A DNA stretch of 64,000 bases from Sabulibacter ruber. GTDB taxonomy: Bacteria > Bacteroidota > Bacteroidia > Cytophagales > Hymenobacteraceae. The stretch covers positions 558,001-622,000 of the forward strand of contig NZ_JAFFID010000003.1 in NCBI RefSeq assembly GCF_017355955.1. Reading direction: 5' to 3'. The notes below the pieces were generated by a model. It did not search any database. It worked only from the letters and a program-made list of their open reading frames with translations, and was not told where the DNA came from. Positions 8,070-15,376 of this stretch are shown piece after piece. The translations under genes and the position numbers were made by a program. Each line of letters begins with the position of its first letter. The first letter of the stretch is position 1.

Positions 8070-9578
8070 TCAAACGGTTAAAGTGGTTTCCTGCGGGGCA
8101 AACTCTTTCTGGACTTCTGAGGCCACTACCTGCCCGGAGATAAGGGAAGGCGGCACCCCGGGGCCCGGTACGGTTAATTGCCCGGTGTAAAACAGGTTGC
8201 GTACTTTTTTGCTTTTAAGGCTGGGCTTAAGCATTGCCGTTTGCAGCAAGGTATTGGCCAGCCCGTACGCATTCCCTTTGAACGCATGGTAATCTTTCAT
8301 GAAATCCTGGTGGGCGTAAGAACGCTTAAAGACAACATGGCGCCGGATGTCCTGCCCCATGATTCGCTCCAGTCGCTCCATCACCATCTGGTAATAATGT
8401 TCCCGCATCTCTTCAGTGTCTTGAAGGTCAGGGGCAACGGGTATTAAGATAAACAAATTTTCTTTTCCTTCAGGCGCCACAGAGGCATCTGTTATAGAAG
8501 GGGCAGACACGTAAAACAAGGGTTTCTTGGGCCAGGCAGGTTGGGTGTAAATCTCATGGGCGTGCGGCCCAAAATCCTCGTCAAAAAACAGGTTGTGGTG
8601 GCGAAGGCCCTGTAGCTTTTTGTCTACGCCCAGGTAATAAATGAGCGACGAAGGTGCCATCACACGGGTATCCCAGTATTTTTCCGTATAACTACGCGCT
8701 TCGGCGGGTAACAGTTGTGTTTCTACGTGGTGGTAATCTGATCCGCCAATCACCACTTCTGGCTCGTAGGTGCCTTTGGCCGTCACTACCTTAGAGATAA
8801 GTCCGTTCTGTAGTTCCAACTTCTGCACCTCCTCCCCCAGCCTAATGTCTACCCCTTGCTCCTTTGCCAAGGCTACCATGCCCTCCACAATCTTGTGCAT
8901 GCCTCCCATGGGGTACCAGGTGCCCAAGGCCATGTCTGCGTAGTTCATAAGGCTGTACAGGGCCGGCGTATTTTCGGGCAAAGCCCCCAGAAACAGAATG
9001 GGAAACTCCATCAACTGGATGAGCCGCGGATGCTTGAAGTACTTGCGCACGTGCTTGTGCATAGACTGAAACACGTCTAGGCGCAGAACGTCTACCAGCA
9101 GCTTTACATCTATAAACTCCGTGAACGACCGGCTGGGTTTGTAAACCAGGTTATTGATGCCCACTTCATATTTATAGGCCGCTTGTTTCAGGAATAACCT
9201 TAGTTTCTCGGCAGAACCAGGCTCTAAAGACTCAAACAGGGCCTCCAGTTCTGGCATGCTGGCGGGCAGTTCAATGGCATCTCCCTTGCCATACAGCACC
9301 TGGTACGATGGATCTAGCCGAAGCAACTGGTAGTAATCTGAGGTGCTTTTCCCGAATTTCTGGAAAAACTGCTCAAAAACGTCTGGCATCCAGTACCAAC
9401 TGGGGCCCATGTCAAAGGTGAACCCCTCGGCTTGAAACACCCGAGCTCTTCCCCCGGCCACGTCATTTTTCTCCAGCAGTGTCACGGCATAACCTGCCTG
9501 GGCCAGACTTGCAGCGGCGGCTAACCCGGCGAATCCGGCTCCTATGACAATTGCTTTGGTTTTGGGAGAATCATGCAT
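8070..9578 (-). CDS. crtI: Phytoene desaturase
   Basis: A 502-residue FAD-dependent desaturase converting phytoene toward lycopene. The N-terminal Rossmann motif VIGAGFAGLAAAASL (G13, G15, G18) is followed by E36 and by GGRARVF. DMGPSWYWMPDVFEQFF and the C-terminal NLFYTGQLTVPGPGVPPSLISG are hallmark CrtI segments. The start ATG at 9578 is followed directly by the FAD domain. It is the first gene of a tight crtI-crtB-unknown operon; the junction with crtB overlaps or abuts. The 146-bp upstream gap contains direct repeats that may be regulatory. Confidence 0.96.
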   Translation of the reverse strand: MHDSPKTKAIVIGAGFAGLAAAASLAQAGYAVTLLEKNDVAGGRARVFQAEGFTFDMGPSWYWMPDVFEQFFQKFGKSTSDYYQLLRLDPSYQVLYGKGDAIELPASMPELEALFESLEPGSAEKLRLFLKQAAYKYEVGINNLVYKPSRSFTEFIDVKLLVDVLRLDVFQSMHKHVRKYFKHPRLIQLMEFPILFLGALPENTPALYSLMNYADMALGTWYPMGGMHKIVEGMVALAKEQGVDIRLGEEVQKLELQNGLISKVVTAKGTYEPEVVIGGSDYHHVETQLLPAEARSYTEKYWDTRVMAPSSLIYYLGVDKKLQGLRHHNLFFDEDFGPHAHEIYTQPAWPKKPLFYVSAPSITDASVAPEGKENLFILIPVAPDLQDTEEMREHYYQMVMERLERIMGQDIRRHVVFKRSYAHQDFMKDYHAFKGNAYGLANTLLQTAMLKPSLKSKKVRNLFYTGQLTVPGPGVPPSLISGQVVASEVQKEFAPQETTLTV

Positions 9579-9623
9579 GGTAAAGGTGTGTCAAATTGTA
9601 GAGGTCAGTACAGATACGTAAAA

Positions 9624-9655
9624 ACTAGAATATAGTAGAAACTAAATACTAGAAT
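9624..9655 (-). promoter_or_regulatory. Direct repeats upstream of crtI
   Basis: ACTAGAAT occurs at 9624-9631 and 9648-9655, 24 bp apart in the same orientation, with a related GTAGAAAC between them. They lie 46-77 bp upstream of crtI. They could be a regulator site or part of an ECF-sigma promoter. This is inferred from position only. Confidence 0.3.
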
Positions 9656-9724
9656 TTCTCCGGTTTCTGTCTAAAGCAAGCTTCCCCTGTTGGGCGGCAA
9701 GGCTTTAAGGTATAGGTTCAGGAA

Positions 9725-10240
9725 CTAGTCAGCGAAGGCGTACACCTTCAGTTCCTGTTTCAATTCTTTGCGGGCCAGGTGAATCCGGTTTTTCACGGTT
9801 CCAATGGGCAGTTTCAATTGATCAGCAATCTCCAAGTACTTGTAGCCCACATAGTACATCATGAAAGGCGAACGCAATTCCTCGGGCAGCTTCTCAATGG
9901 CATCATTGATGTCTTTCAAGGCGAACTCACCAGCGGCACCATTCACAGCGATCATGCGCTCATCTGAAGGGTGGAACTGAATATACTCAGTTGTATCCAC
10001 ATTGCTGCTACGCTTGGTGATTTTGTTGTAATGGTTGATGAACGTGTTGCGCATGATGGTGTACAACCACGCTTTCAGGTTTGTCCCTGCCTTGAACTTG
10101 TCTCTGTTCACGAAAGCCTTCAGCAGGGTTTCCTGCACTAAATCCTTCGCATCATCACTATCACGAGTCAGGTTGTACGCGGCCGGACGGAGGGTGGGCG
10201 CCATGCGCTCTACTACGGAGGTAAATTCTAGTGCAGTCAT
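9725..10240 (-). CDS. ECF-type RNA polymerase sigma factor
   Basis: A 171-residue sigma-70 family protein. Region 2 (about 10-80) has DDAKDLVQETLLKAFVN and WLYTIMRNTFINHYN. Region 4 (about 112-165) has LPEELRSPFMMYYVGYKYLEIADQL followed by the helix-turn-helix IGTVKNRIHLARKEL. No region 1 or 3 is present, as expected for ECF sigmas, and no anti-sigma factor gene adjoins it. It is immediately upstream of crtI on the same strand, which suggests that it directs the carotenoid operon, as light- or stress-responsive ECF sigmas do elsewhere. The target promoter is not demonstrated. Confidence 0.9.
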   Translation of the reverse strand: MTALEFTSVVERMAPTLRPAAYNLTRDSDDAKDLVQETLLKAFVNRDKFKAGTNLKAWLYTIMRNTFINHYNKITKRSSNVDTTEYIQFHPSDERMIAVNGAAGEFALKDINDAIEKLPEELRSPFMMYYVGYKYLEIADQLKLPIGTVKNRIHLARKELKQELKVYAFAD

Positions 10241-10243
10241 TTT

Positions 10244-10271
10244 GTTTAACCTTTAATATCAAACGTTAAAC
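10244..10271 (-). promoter_or_regulatory. Inverted repeat at the sigma-factor promoter
   Basis: GTTTAAC (10244-10250) and GTTAAAC (10265-10271) form a 7-bp perfect inverted repeat with a 14-bp spacer. It lies 4 bp upstream of the sigma gene start. Read on the minus strand it overlaps AACGTTTG, which resembles the Bacteroidota -7 box TAnnTTTG. It is a plausible operator for the nearby MerR/CarH-like regulator. Confidence 0.35.
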
Positions 10272-10668
10272 AATTTTACGCAAACAAATTTATTAAAGCC
10301 ATCTTTGTTCAAACTTTTTTTCTTAAGAATAAACACTCCTAAAGAAGCATATTAATATTCTAAGCTGAAACAAGGCTGAATTAAGAAGCCATAGCAGAAG
10401 CGCTCACCCCCAAGCACCACCTGTAAAAGTTTGGGCGAGAGGACAAAAATGAGGCAGGAACCACCTGCAGGCGTTTTAAACAGGATTTTAGGAAAGGATA
10501 GCTGCTTTTTGCAGAGCAACTTAAAGAATGAGATTCACCCAGCGGCGGTTTTGAGGCTGTTTTCAGGGAAACACCTTAAAAACAATCCATAACCAGTTTA
10601 TGGAAGATTAAATAGCGTTGACTGTTGAAGGATTGCGCAGGAAAATTGAAACAAAACGATTACCTGGT
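10272..10668. other. Intergenic region between the sigma factor and MerR-like genes
   Basis: There is no convincing ORF. It holds AT-rich promoter-like sequence near 10290-10360 and one IPE copy at 10547-10584 (GGTTTTGAGGCTGTTTTC with a weaker right arm CACCTTAAAAACA), 85 bp beyond the MerR-like gene's stop codon. Confidence 0.6.
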
Positions 10669-11565
10669 TTAAGCATGGGCGGTGTTGAAACGGGCCAGCC
10701 ACTTTTCAAATTCCTCCATCTTCTCAAAATACATAACCCGCTTAGGCAAGCTATCTTTCATGCTATGCAAAATATAGCCGCTTATCAATAACTCTGTGCC
10801 TGGTACTTCTTTGAGTAACTGCTGCAGGTATTCTTCTACTTCTGAGCGGGGCGGCGTGGTGGTAAAGGCAGAGCAGATATAATCTGGGTTGAACTGCTGG
10901 GCAGCTTTCACCAGATCAGACAAGGGCAAATGCTGGCCAAGGTATAAGGTACGGCAGCCCGCTGCCCTAAACTGGTAATGCGAATAGAGCAGCGAAAGCT
11001 CATGCAACTCACCCTCTGGCAAATACAACAGCACTTTGGGAGCGTCTGACGTGCGGCTGAGAACCTGCCCGTCAATAGCCACCAGCATTTTCTGCCGGAT
11101 CAGCTGGCTGATGAAATGCTCATGGGCCGGCGTAATGTTTCCGGTCTGCCACAGCAAGCCAATTTTGTTCAGGAAAGGATAGATGATCTGTTTTACCGAG
11201 GCGGGAAACCCCAGTTGCAGCACGGCTCTGCCCAACACCCGCTCAAAGAGCCCTTCGTCCATCTCCACCATGGCCACAATCAACTGACTGATGAACTGGT
11301 CCTTGCCCAGATCGGCCTCGGTCAGTTTCAGGACCTCACGGGCCACCTGCTCGGGCATCAATCTGGCTATTTTGGAGATCTTATATCCTTCCTGGTACAG
11401 CAAAGCCACGTTGAGCAGGTTCTTCAGGTCTGCATCATCGTAGTACCGGATATTGGTAGTAGTCCGCTTTGGGGCCAACAGTTGGTACCGTTGCTCCCAA
11501 ATACGAATAGTGTGGGCCTTTATACCCGACAAATGCTCTAACTCTTTAATAGAGTAATGCGCCAC
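10669..11565 (-). CDS. MerR-family regulator with a CarH-like B12-binding region
   Basis: A 298-residue, two-part transcription factor. Residues 3-70 are a MerR winged-helix domain (YSIKELEHLSGIKAHTIRIWEQRY). Residues 85-165 form a four-helix-like segment, and 175-295 a Rossmann-like B12-binding domain. The segment W139-QTGNITPAH-E149-H150 reproduces the W-x9-EH motif that contacts adenosylcobalamin in CarH. EGELHEL places H188 at the expected cobalt-ligand histidine, and GCRTLYLG follows. In CarH, light breaks the B12-carbon bond, DNA is released and carotenoid genes are induced. The gene begins 30 bp after crtZ. B12 dependence is inferred from motifs and is not shown. Confidence 0.85.
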   Translation of the reverse strand: MAHYSIKELEHLSGIKAHTIRIWEQRYQLLAPKRTTTNIRYYDDADLKNLLNVALLYQEGYKISKIARLMPEQVAREVLKLTEADLGKDQFISQLIVAMVEMDEGLFERVLGRAVLQLGFPASVKQIIYPFLNKIGLLWQTGNITPAHEHFISQLIRQKMLVAIDGQVLSRTSDAPKVLLYLPEGELHELSLLYSHYQFRAAGCRTLYLGQHLPLSDLVKAAQQFNPDYICSAFTTTPPRSEVEEYLQQLLKEVPGTELLISGYILHSMKDSLPKRVMYFEKMEEFEKWLARFNTAHA

Positions 11566-11594
11566 AGGAGAGAGTTTAGAAACGAAACGTAAAG

Positions 11595-12044
11595 TTAACG
11601 CTTCCGGGCAATACGAAAGAACTTAGGATGCACCCAGAGCATGCCAAATGACTCTGAGCCGTCTTTCCCTTTGGTTTTATGGTGGACTTTGTGCGCTATG
11701 TCTAAGGCCCTGAAGTAGGTGTTCTTTGTTTTCCCGAACAGCTTGAGCCGCCGATGGATAAACAAATCATGCACCAGGAAGTAAGCCGCGCCGTACAGCG
11801 AGATACCTACGCCAATCCAGAACCGATAGTCCAGCGTCTCCGTCCCATAAATGAAGCACAGAGCAGCAATCACGCCGTAGAACATGAACGAGACATCGTT
11901 CAGCTCAAAGATGTGGTTGTGCTTGGTGTGGTGTGACTTATGGATGCTCCACAAGAAACCGTGCAACACGTATTTGTGCACACTCCACGCCACCAGCTCC
12001 ATGGTAACAAAGGTTCCTATTACTATCGCCGCGTTCGTCAGCAT
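11595..12044 (-). CDS. crtZ: Beta-carotene hydroxylase, CrtZ type
   Basis: A 149-residue membrane non-heme di-iron hydroxylase of the fatty-acid-hydroxylase superfamily. The histidine clusters are HKYVLHG (23-29), HKSHHTKHNH (35-44), HDLFIHRR (91-98) and HKVHH (about 113-117). It is as short as typical bacterial CrtZ and has three or four hydrophobic helices. It would hydroxylate the 3-position of beta-rings and, with CrtW, allow astaxanthin-like xanthophylls. It is the first gene of a crtZ-MerR transcript, so the hydroxylase and its likely regulator are co-expressed. Confidence 0.92.
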   Translation of the reverse strand: MLTNAAIVIGTFVTMELVAWSVHKYVLHGFLWSIHKSHHTKHNHIFELNDVSFMFYGVIAALCFIYGTETLDYRFWIGVGISLYGAAYFLVHDLFIHRRLKLFGKTKNTYFRALDIAHKVHHKTKGKDGSESFGMLWVHPKFFRIARKR

Positions 12045-12054
12045 ATTCTCTCAA

Positions 12055-12066
12055 CCAACAGGTTGG
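12055..12066. promoter_or_regulatory. 12-bp palindrome upstream of crtZ
   Basis: CCAACAGGTTGG, 10 bp before the crtZ start codon. It is a possible operator, too short to be convincing alone. Confidence 0.2.
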
Positions 12067-12133
12067 CTAATTGTTTTTTAAGAAATCAGAAAAGTGGTGT
12101 AAGAACTCCTTACGTAGGGGTTGCAGCTTACAA

Positions 12134-12167
12134 AAAGCGCCAGAAATCTACTACTTTCTGGCGCTTT
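12134..12167 (-). terminator. Terminator of the crotonase gene
   Basis: AAAGCGCCAGAAA pairs perfectly with TTTCTGGCGCTTT around an 8-nt loop. On the minus strand it is followed by TTTTTG. It lies 53 bp past the crotonase stop. Confidence 0.85.
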
Positions 12168-12219
12168 CCGCTAACAGCACTTTTAAACGGAAGCACCTCC
12201 CGCACAGTTTTCCTCTCTT

Positions 12220-13032
12220 TTACCAGGTAATGGGTTGCTTGGCAAGAAACGACTGGATGCCACGCTGGCTGTCACCGGTGGCACGGGCCAGGGCGTTCCG
12301 CTCCGTGGCGTACTCCAGGGCATCTCTTAAAGGCAGTTCCTGCACATGGGCAATCATTTCCTTGGTTACTTCCATGGCGTTGCCAGAGTTTTCCACGCAA
12401 AGCCGCTGGGCTAAGGCAGCAACGCGCTCGCTTAACTGCTCTTCTGGCACCACCTCGTTCACCAACCCAAAAGATTTAGCTTTTTCGGCCGAGATCAAGT
12501 CGCCGGTCAAGAGCAGTTCTTTGGCCCGGGCCTCCCCTATCTTGCGCAGCAGGAACACTTTTACCAAAGCAGGCAGAAAACCTATTTTCACCTCGGTATA
12601 GCCAAATTTGGCCGAATTCACCGTGTAGGCAAAATCACACACCGTGGCCAACCCGCAGCCGCCCGCAATGGCGTGCCCCTGAACCTCGGCAATGACTACT
12701 TTCTTGAGGGTGTAAATGAGGTAGAAAAGCTGCATGAGGTGGGCAGAGTCTTCCAGGTTCTCGTGGTAAGAATCATGGTGCAGTTCGTGCAGGTATTCCA
12801 GGTCTACGCCGGAGCAGAATACCGGTCCGGCTGCCCTGAGCACTATTACCTTACATTCCTCCTCGTTCTCTGCATGATCAAAGGCCAGTTTCAGCTCAGA
12901 TACCATCTGGGCGTTCAGCGCATTCCGTTTCTCTGGCCTGTTCAACGTGATAAACCCAACCCGATCTTTGATTTGGTAATCTATGTATTGAAGAGTAAGT
13001 GCTTCTTTGATTGTTGTTTGTAAGTGTTCCAT
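12220..13032 (-). CDS. Enoyl-CoA hydratase/isomerase family (methylglutaconyl-CoA hydratase-like)
   Basis: A 270-residue crotonase. RVGFITLNRPEKRNALN at the N-terminus and the oxyanion-loop segment GHAIAGGCGLATVCDFAY define the fold. The position of the first catalytic Glu in mitochondrial-type hydratases is Gly here (GGCGLA), while the second Glu is kept (GYTEVKIGFLPALV). This pattern, with RKIGEARAKELLLTG, is seen in methylglutaconyl-CoA hydratases of leucine catabolism, but the substrate is not settled. It is flanked by terminators on both sides and so is probably monocistronic. The ATG at 13032 is the first in frame. Confidence 0.88.
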   Translation of the reverse strand: MEHLQTTIKEALTLQYIDYQIKDRVGFITLNRPEKRNALNAQMVSELKLAFDHAENEEECKVIVLRAAGPVFCSGVDLEYLHELHHDSYHENLEDSAHLMQLFYLIYTLKKVVIAEVQGHAIAGGCGLATVCDFAYTVNSAKFGYTEVKIGFLPALVKVFLLRKIGEARAKELLLTGDLISAEKAKSFGLVNEVVPEEQLSERVAALAQRLCVENSGNAMEVTKEMIAHVQELPLRDALEYATERNALARATGDSQRGIQSFLAKQPITW

Positions 13033-13202
13033 GGTTCTTTCTACGAAGCATTAGGGTGAAAGATGAAAAATATTTGGTCTGCCCTTTTACCTTCTCTTCA
13101 GTGCTTGTCTATACTAGTGATTCCTCTCCCTGCCAGGGAGTTGCACCTGCCCAGTAAGACTGTAAAAAATGTTGCTGAAAAGAGGGTGCTCAGGAGTAAA
13201 AG

Positions 13203-13235
13203 AAAAAATAACCCAGCCTCCTCAGAGGCTGGGTT
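13203..13235 (-). terminator. Terminator of the lipoprotein hydrolase gene
   Basis: AACCCAGCCTC/GAGGCTGGGTT stem with a 4-nt loop. On the minus strand it is followed by ATTTTTTC. Confidence 0.9.
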
Positions 13236-13267
13236 TATAATAACTTCTTTGGGTAAGAAAAAGTATT

Positions 13268-14491
13268 TTATTGGTTCCTGAAGCCTTCAATCCAGGGAAT
13301 CAAATCCCTGATCATAGGCTCCAGACTGCTGCCGTGGCCACCACCCGGTATGGAAATGAACTTCAGGTCAGGGGCACCCGCCGCTTTCATGGCATTGTAG
13401 GTGCTCACGGTGTTGTCATACGGCACCATGATATCCGCGGTACCGTGGTACAGACGGGTTGGGCTCTTGGGCACGAAGTTCTTCAGGCTGTTGCGTTTCA
13501 GGGCTTCTTTCAGGGCTTGCTCGCCGTTTCCGCGCAGAGCGGTCAGGAAAGCCGGATTGAACAACTTCGCCGGATCTTTGGCCAGCGCGCTGTTGATAGA
13601 GCTACTGGTGCGGGTTCCGTCAATGAGTTCCTGAATACGGGTGGCATAAGGCTCCTGGAAGAAATCGGTGAGCGGGCGGTTCCAGCCGTAGGTGGTATTA
13701 TACGCCTGTAGAATGAACGCTAGGTTAGCCGGGTATTCATACGGCTGCCCACCTATTACCCGGCTCAACATGCCTTCCAGGTCATAACCCCCGGCTCCCG
13801 CGCCAGAAGCCGTCACCGTTAAGCCATGATCCGGATTCTCCTCAATCTCTTTCTGGGCCGCCAAGGTTACATAGCCACCCTCTGAGTAACCCGCCAGGAA
13901 CAACTGACCAGTAGTTTTGATGTTGTTTTTCGAGAAAAACGATTTACCCGCTTTGATCATGTCTACCACGGCGGTGCCGGAGTGTTTCAGGTCATAGTAC
14001 GGGTGCAGTATCTGCCGGGAAACGCCATAGCCAATAAAGTCTGGCACCAGGGTTAGGTAACCGGCCGCGCCAAAAGGCTCAAAACCGGTTAGGGAATTGA
14101 TCTGGAAGTTGCTGGGAGCGTATTTCTGATCAAACGTGGTTCCGTGATGGGCACTCAGGATTGGCCCCGGAGCCGACATGTTCAACGGCACCACCATCAG
14201 CCCCGAGGCCTGGATTTCCTGCCCGTTGTATTGCGTGAGGTACACCATCCGGTATACATCCACGTCATATTTGATGAGGGCGGCCAGCTCAGACCGGCCG
14301 TTGGTATTGGCAATCTCCTGAAGACCGGCTGCCGGAATGATGGTCAGTTTCTCCACCGACACCAGCAAGTCTTTCTCGGGAGCTTGTATCTGTTTTTCCT
14401 CTAATACCTCAGACTCTTTGCAGGAAGAGAACCAGGAGGTAAAAGCTAGTAAGACAGAAAAAAATATAGTTTTCAAAGCGTTGATTGTCAT
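13268..14491 (-). CDS. Lipoprotein alpha/beta hydrolase (secretory lipase-like)
   Basis: A 407-residue exported hydrolase. The N-terminus MTINALKTIFFSVLLAFTSW is followed by FSSC, a lipobox with C24, so it is probably anchored to the outer membrane. That location fixes the start at 14491; an open frame upstream to 14677 lacks a signal and overlaps the divergent thioredoxin gene. The nucleophile elbow is GYSEGG (S203), with the acid in LYHGTADIMVPYDNT and a histidine in GGGHGSS near the C-terminus. The arrangement, with a long cap region, resembles secretory lipases (LIP family) and feruloyl-esterase-like enzymes. The substrate is unknown. Confidence 0.85.
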   Translation of the reverse strand: MTINALKTIFFSVLLAFTSWFSSCKESEVLEEKQIQAPEKDLLVSVEKLTIIPAAGLQEIANTNGRSELAALIKYDVDVYRMVYLTQYNGQEIQASGLMVVPLNMSAPGPILSAHHGTTFDQKYAPSNFQINSLTGFEPFGAAGYLTLVPDFIGYGVSRQILHPYYDLKHSGTAVVDMIKAGKSFFSKNNIKTTGQLFLAGYSEGGYVTLAAQKEIEENPDHGLTVTASGAGAGGYDLEGMLSRVIGGQPYEYPANLAFILQAYNTTYGWNRPLTDFFQEPYATRIQELIDGTRTSSSINSALAKDPAKLFNPAFLTALRGNGEQALKEALKRNSLKNFVPKSPTRLYHGTADIMVPYDNTVSTYNAMKAAGAPDLKFISIPGGGHGSSLEPMIRDLIPWIEGFRNQ

Positions 14492-14669
14492 TGGTAAGAT
14501 ATAAATAGAAAGGTTCTGGGATGTGCTAAAGTTCCGATTAACCCACACGTTTTCAGCTTGTTTTCTCTTAAACACAACTGAAACGAATTTGATTATACGG
14601 GCAGGTGCCCACCCGGAATTGTCCTTTTCCGTATACTTGCTTGCAACCATCCAACATCTTTGCAAGACT

Positions 14670-14978
14670 ATGGCCAAGAAATCATTTCAGGAACTGATTA
14701 GTAGCCCGGGCATGCCGGTTCTGGTAGACTTTTACGCCGATTGGTGCGGGCCCTGCAAAACCATGGCTCCCATTCTGCAGCAGGTAGCCCAGCAGTACGC
14801 CGGAAAACTGAAAGTGATTAAGATTGATGTAGACAAGAACCCAGCCGTGGCCCAGCAATATCGCATCCAAGGCATTCCTACGCTGTTACTTTTCCACCAG
14901 GGCAAGCAACTCTGGCGTCAGTCTGGGGTAGTTCCCGCGCACATGCTCAGTCAGGTAGTGCAACAGCATTTACGGTAA
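14670..14978 (+). CDS. trxA: Thioredoxin
   Basis: A 102-residue cytoplasmic thioredoxin. The active site WCGPC is at 25-29 and the cis-proline loop is GIPT, with conserved DFYADW before the site and KIDVDKNPAVAQQY after it. No signal peptide or extension is present. It would reduce protein disulfides and could recycle the Cys-type glutathione peroxidase at the end of the window, though they are not linked genetically. It is transcribed divergently from the lipoprotein hydrolase with a 178-bp shared promoter region. CATCTTTG about 8 bp before the ATG resembles a -7 box and would leave a very short leader. It may be one of several thioredoxin genes. Confidence 0.93.
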   Translation: MAKKSFQELISSPGMPVLVDFYADWCGPCKTMAPILQQVAQQYAGKLKVIKIDVDKNPAVAQQYRIQGIPTLLLFHQGKQLWRQSGVVPAHMLSQVVQQHLR

Positions 14979-14987
14979 AGAGAGATT

Positions 14988-15020
14988 TACGGCTTGTTTT
15001 TCTGAAAACAGGATGTAAAC
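14988..15020. repeat. IPE palindromic element, copy 5
   Basis: TACGGCTTGTTTTTC/TGAAAACAGGATGTAAAC, 10 bp after the thioredoxin stop. The arms are imperfect and no T-tract follows. Confidence 0.5.
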
Positions 15021-15050
15021 AGGCCCACTTTAGAGATTTCTGGTATTTCT

Positions 15051-15214
15051 GGCGCGAGTCTCCAAACTCGTGCCCTGCGGATGAGGCGAGTCTCCAGACT
15101 CGCGGGAACCTCAACTAAAAAGTGAGGATTAGCAAATCCGTTTTCGCTGCAAAAGCAGCGAGGGTAGTCTGGAGACTACCCACATCCATAGGCACGAGTC
15201 TGGAGACTCGCGCC
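15051..15214. repeat. Composite REP-like inverted repeat (GAGTCTCC type)
   Basis: Four short hairpins are arranged symmetrically. GGCGCGAGTCTCCAAACTCG (15051-15070) and GCGAGTCTCCAGACTCGC (about 15085-15103) lie on the left. GGTAGTCTGGAGACTACC (about 15163-15180) and GGCACGAGTCTGGAGACTCG (about 15191-15210) lie on the right. The outer pair are inverted copies. There is no gene in the 398-bp gap between the thioredoxin and sensor-kinase genes other than this and the IPE. Confidence 0.8.
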
Positions 15215-15376
15215 ATCTTTTTATATCTTTTTGTATTAAGCGGTTAAATCCTCTTTATACAACCAGTTTAGCTCTAAATCCCCACTAACATTCCAGAATC
15301 TTGCACAATCCTTCTGGTTAAGAATTGTACTTACAATCCTGTTCATCCTTTCAATCCTGGGCAATCCTGCTACTGG

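Noticed and set aside
14492..14677. A longer N-terminus for the lipoprotein hydrolase
   Set aside because: It would remove the lipobox from the N-terminus and run into the divergent thioredoxin gene.
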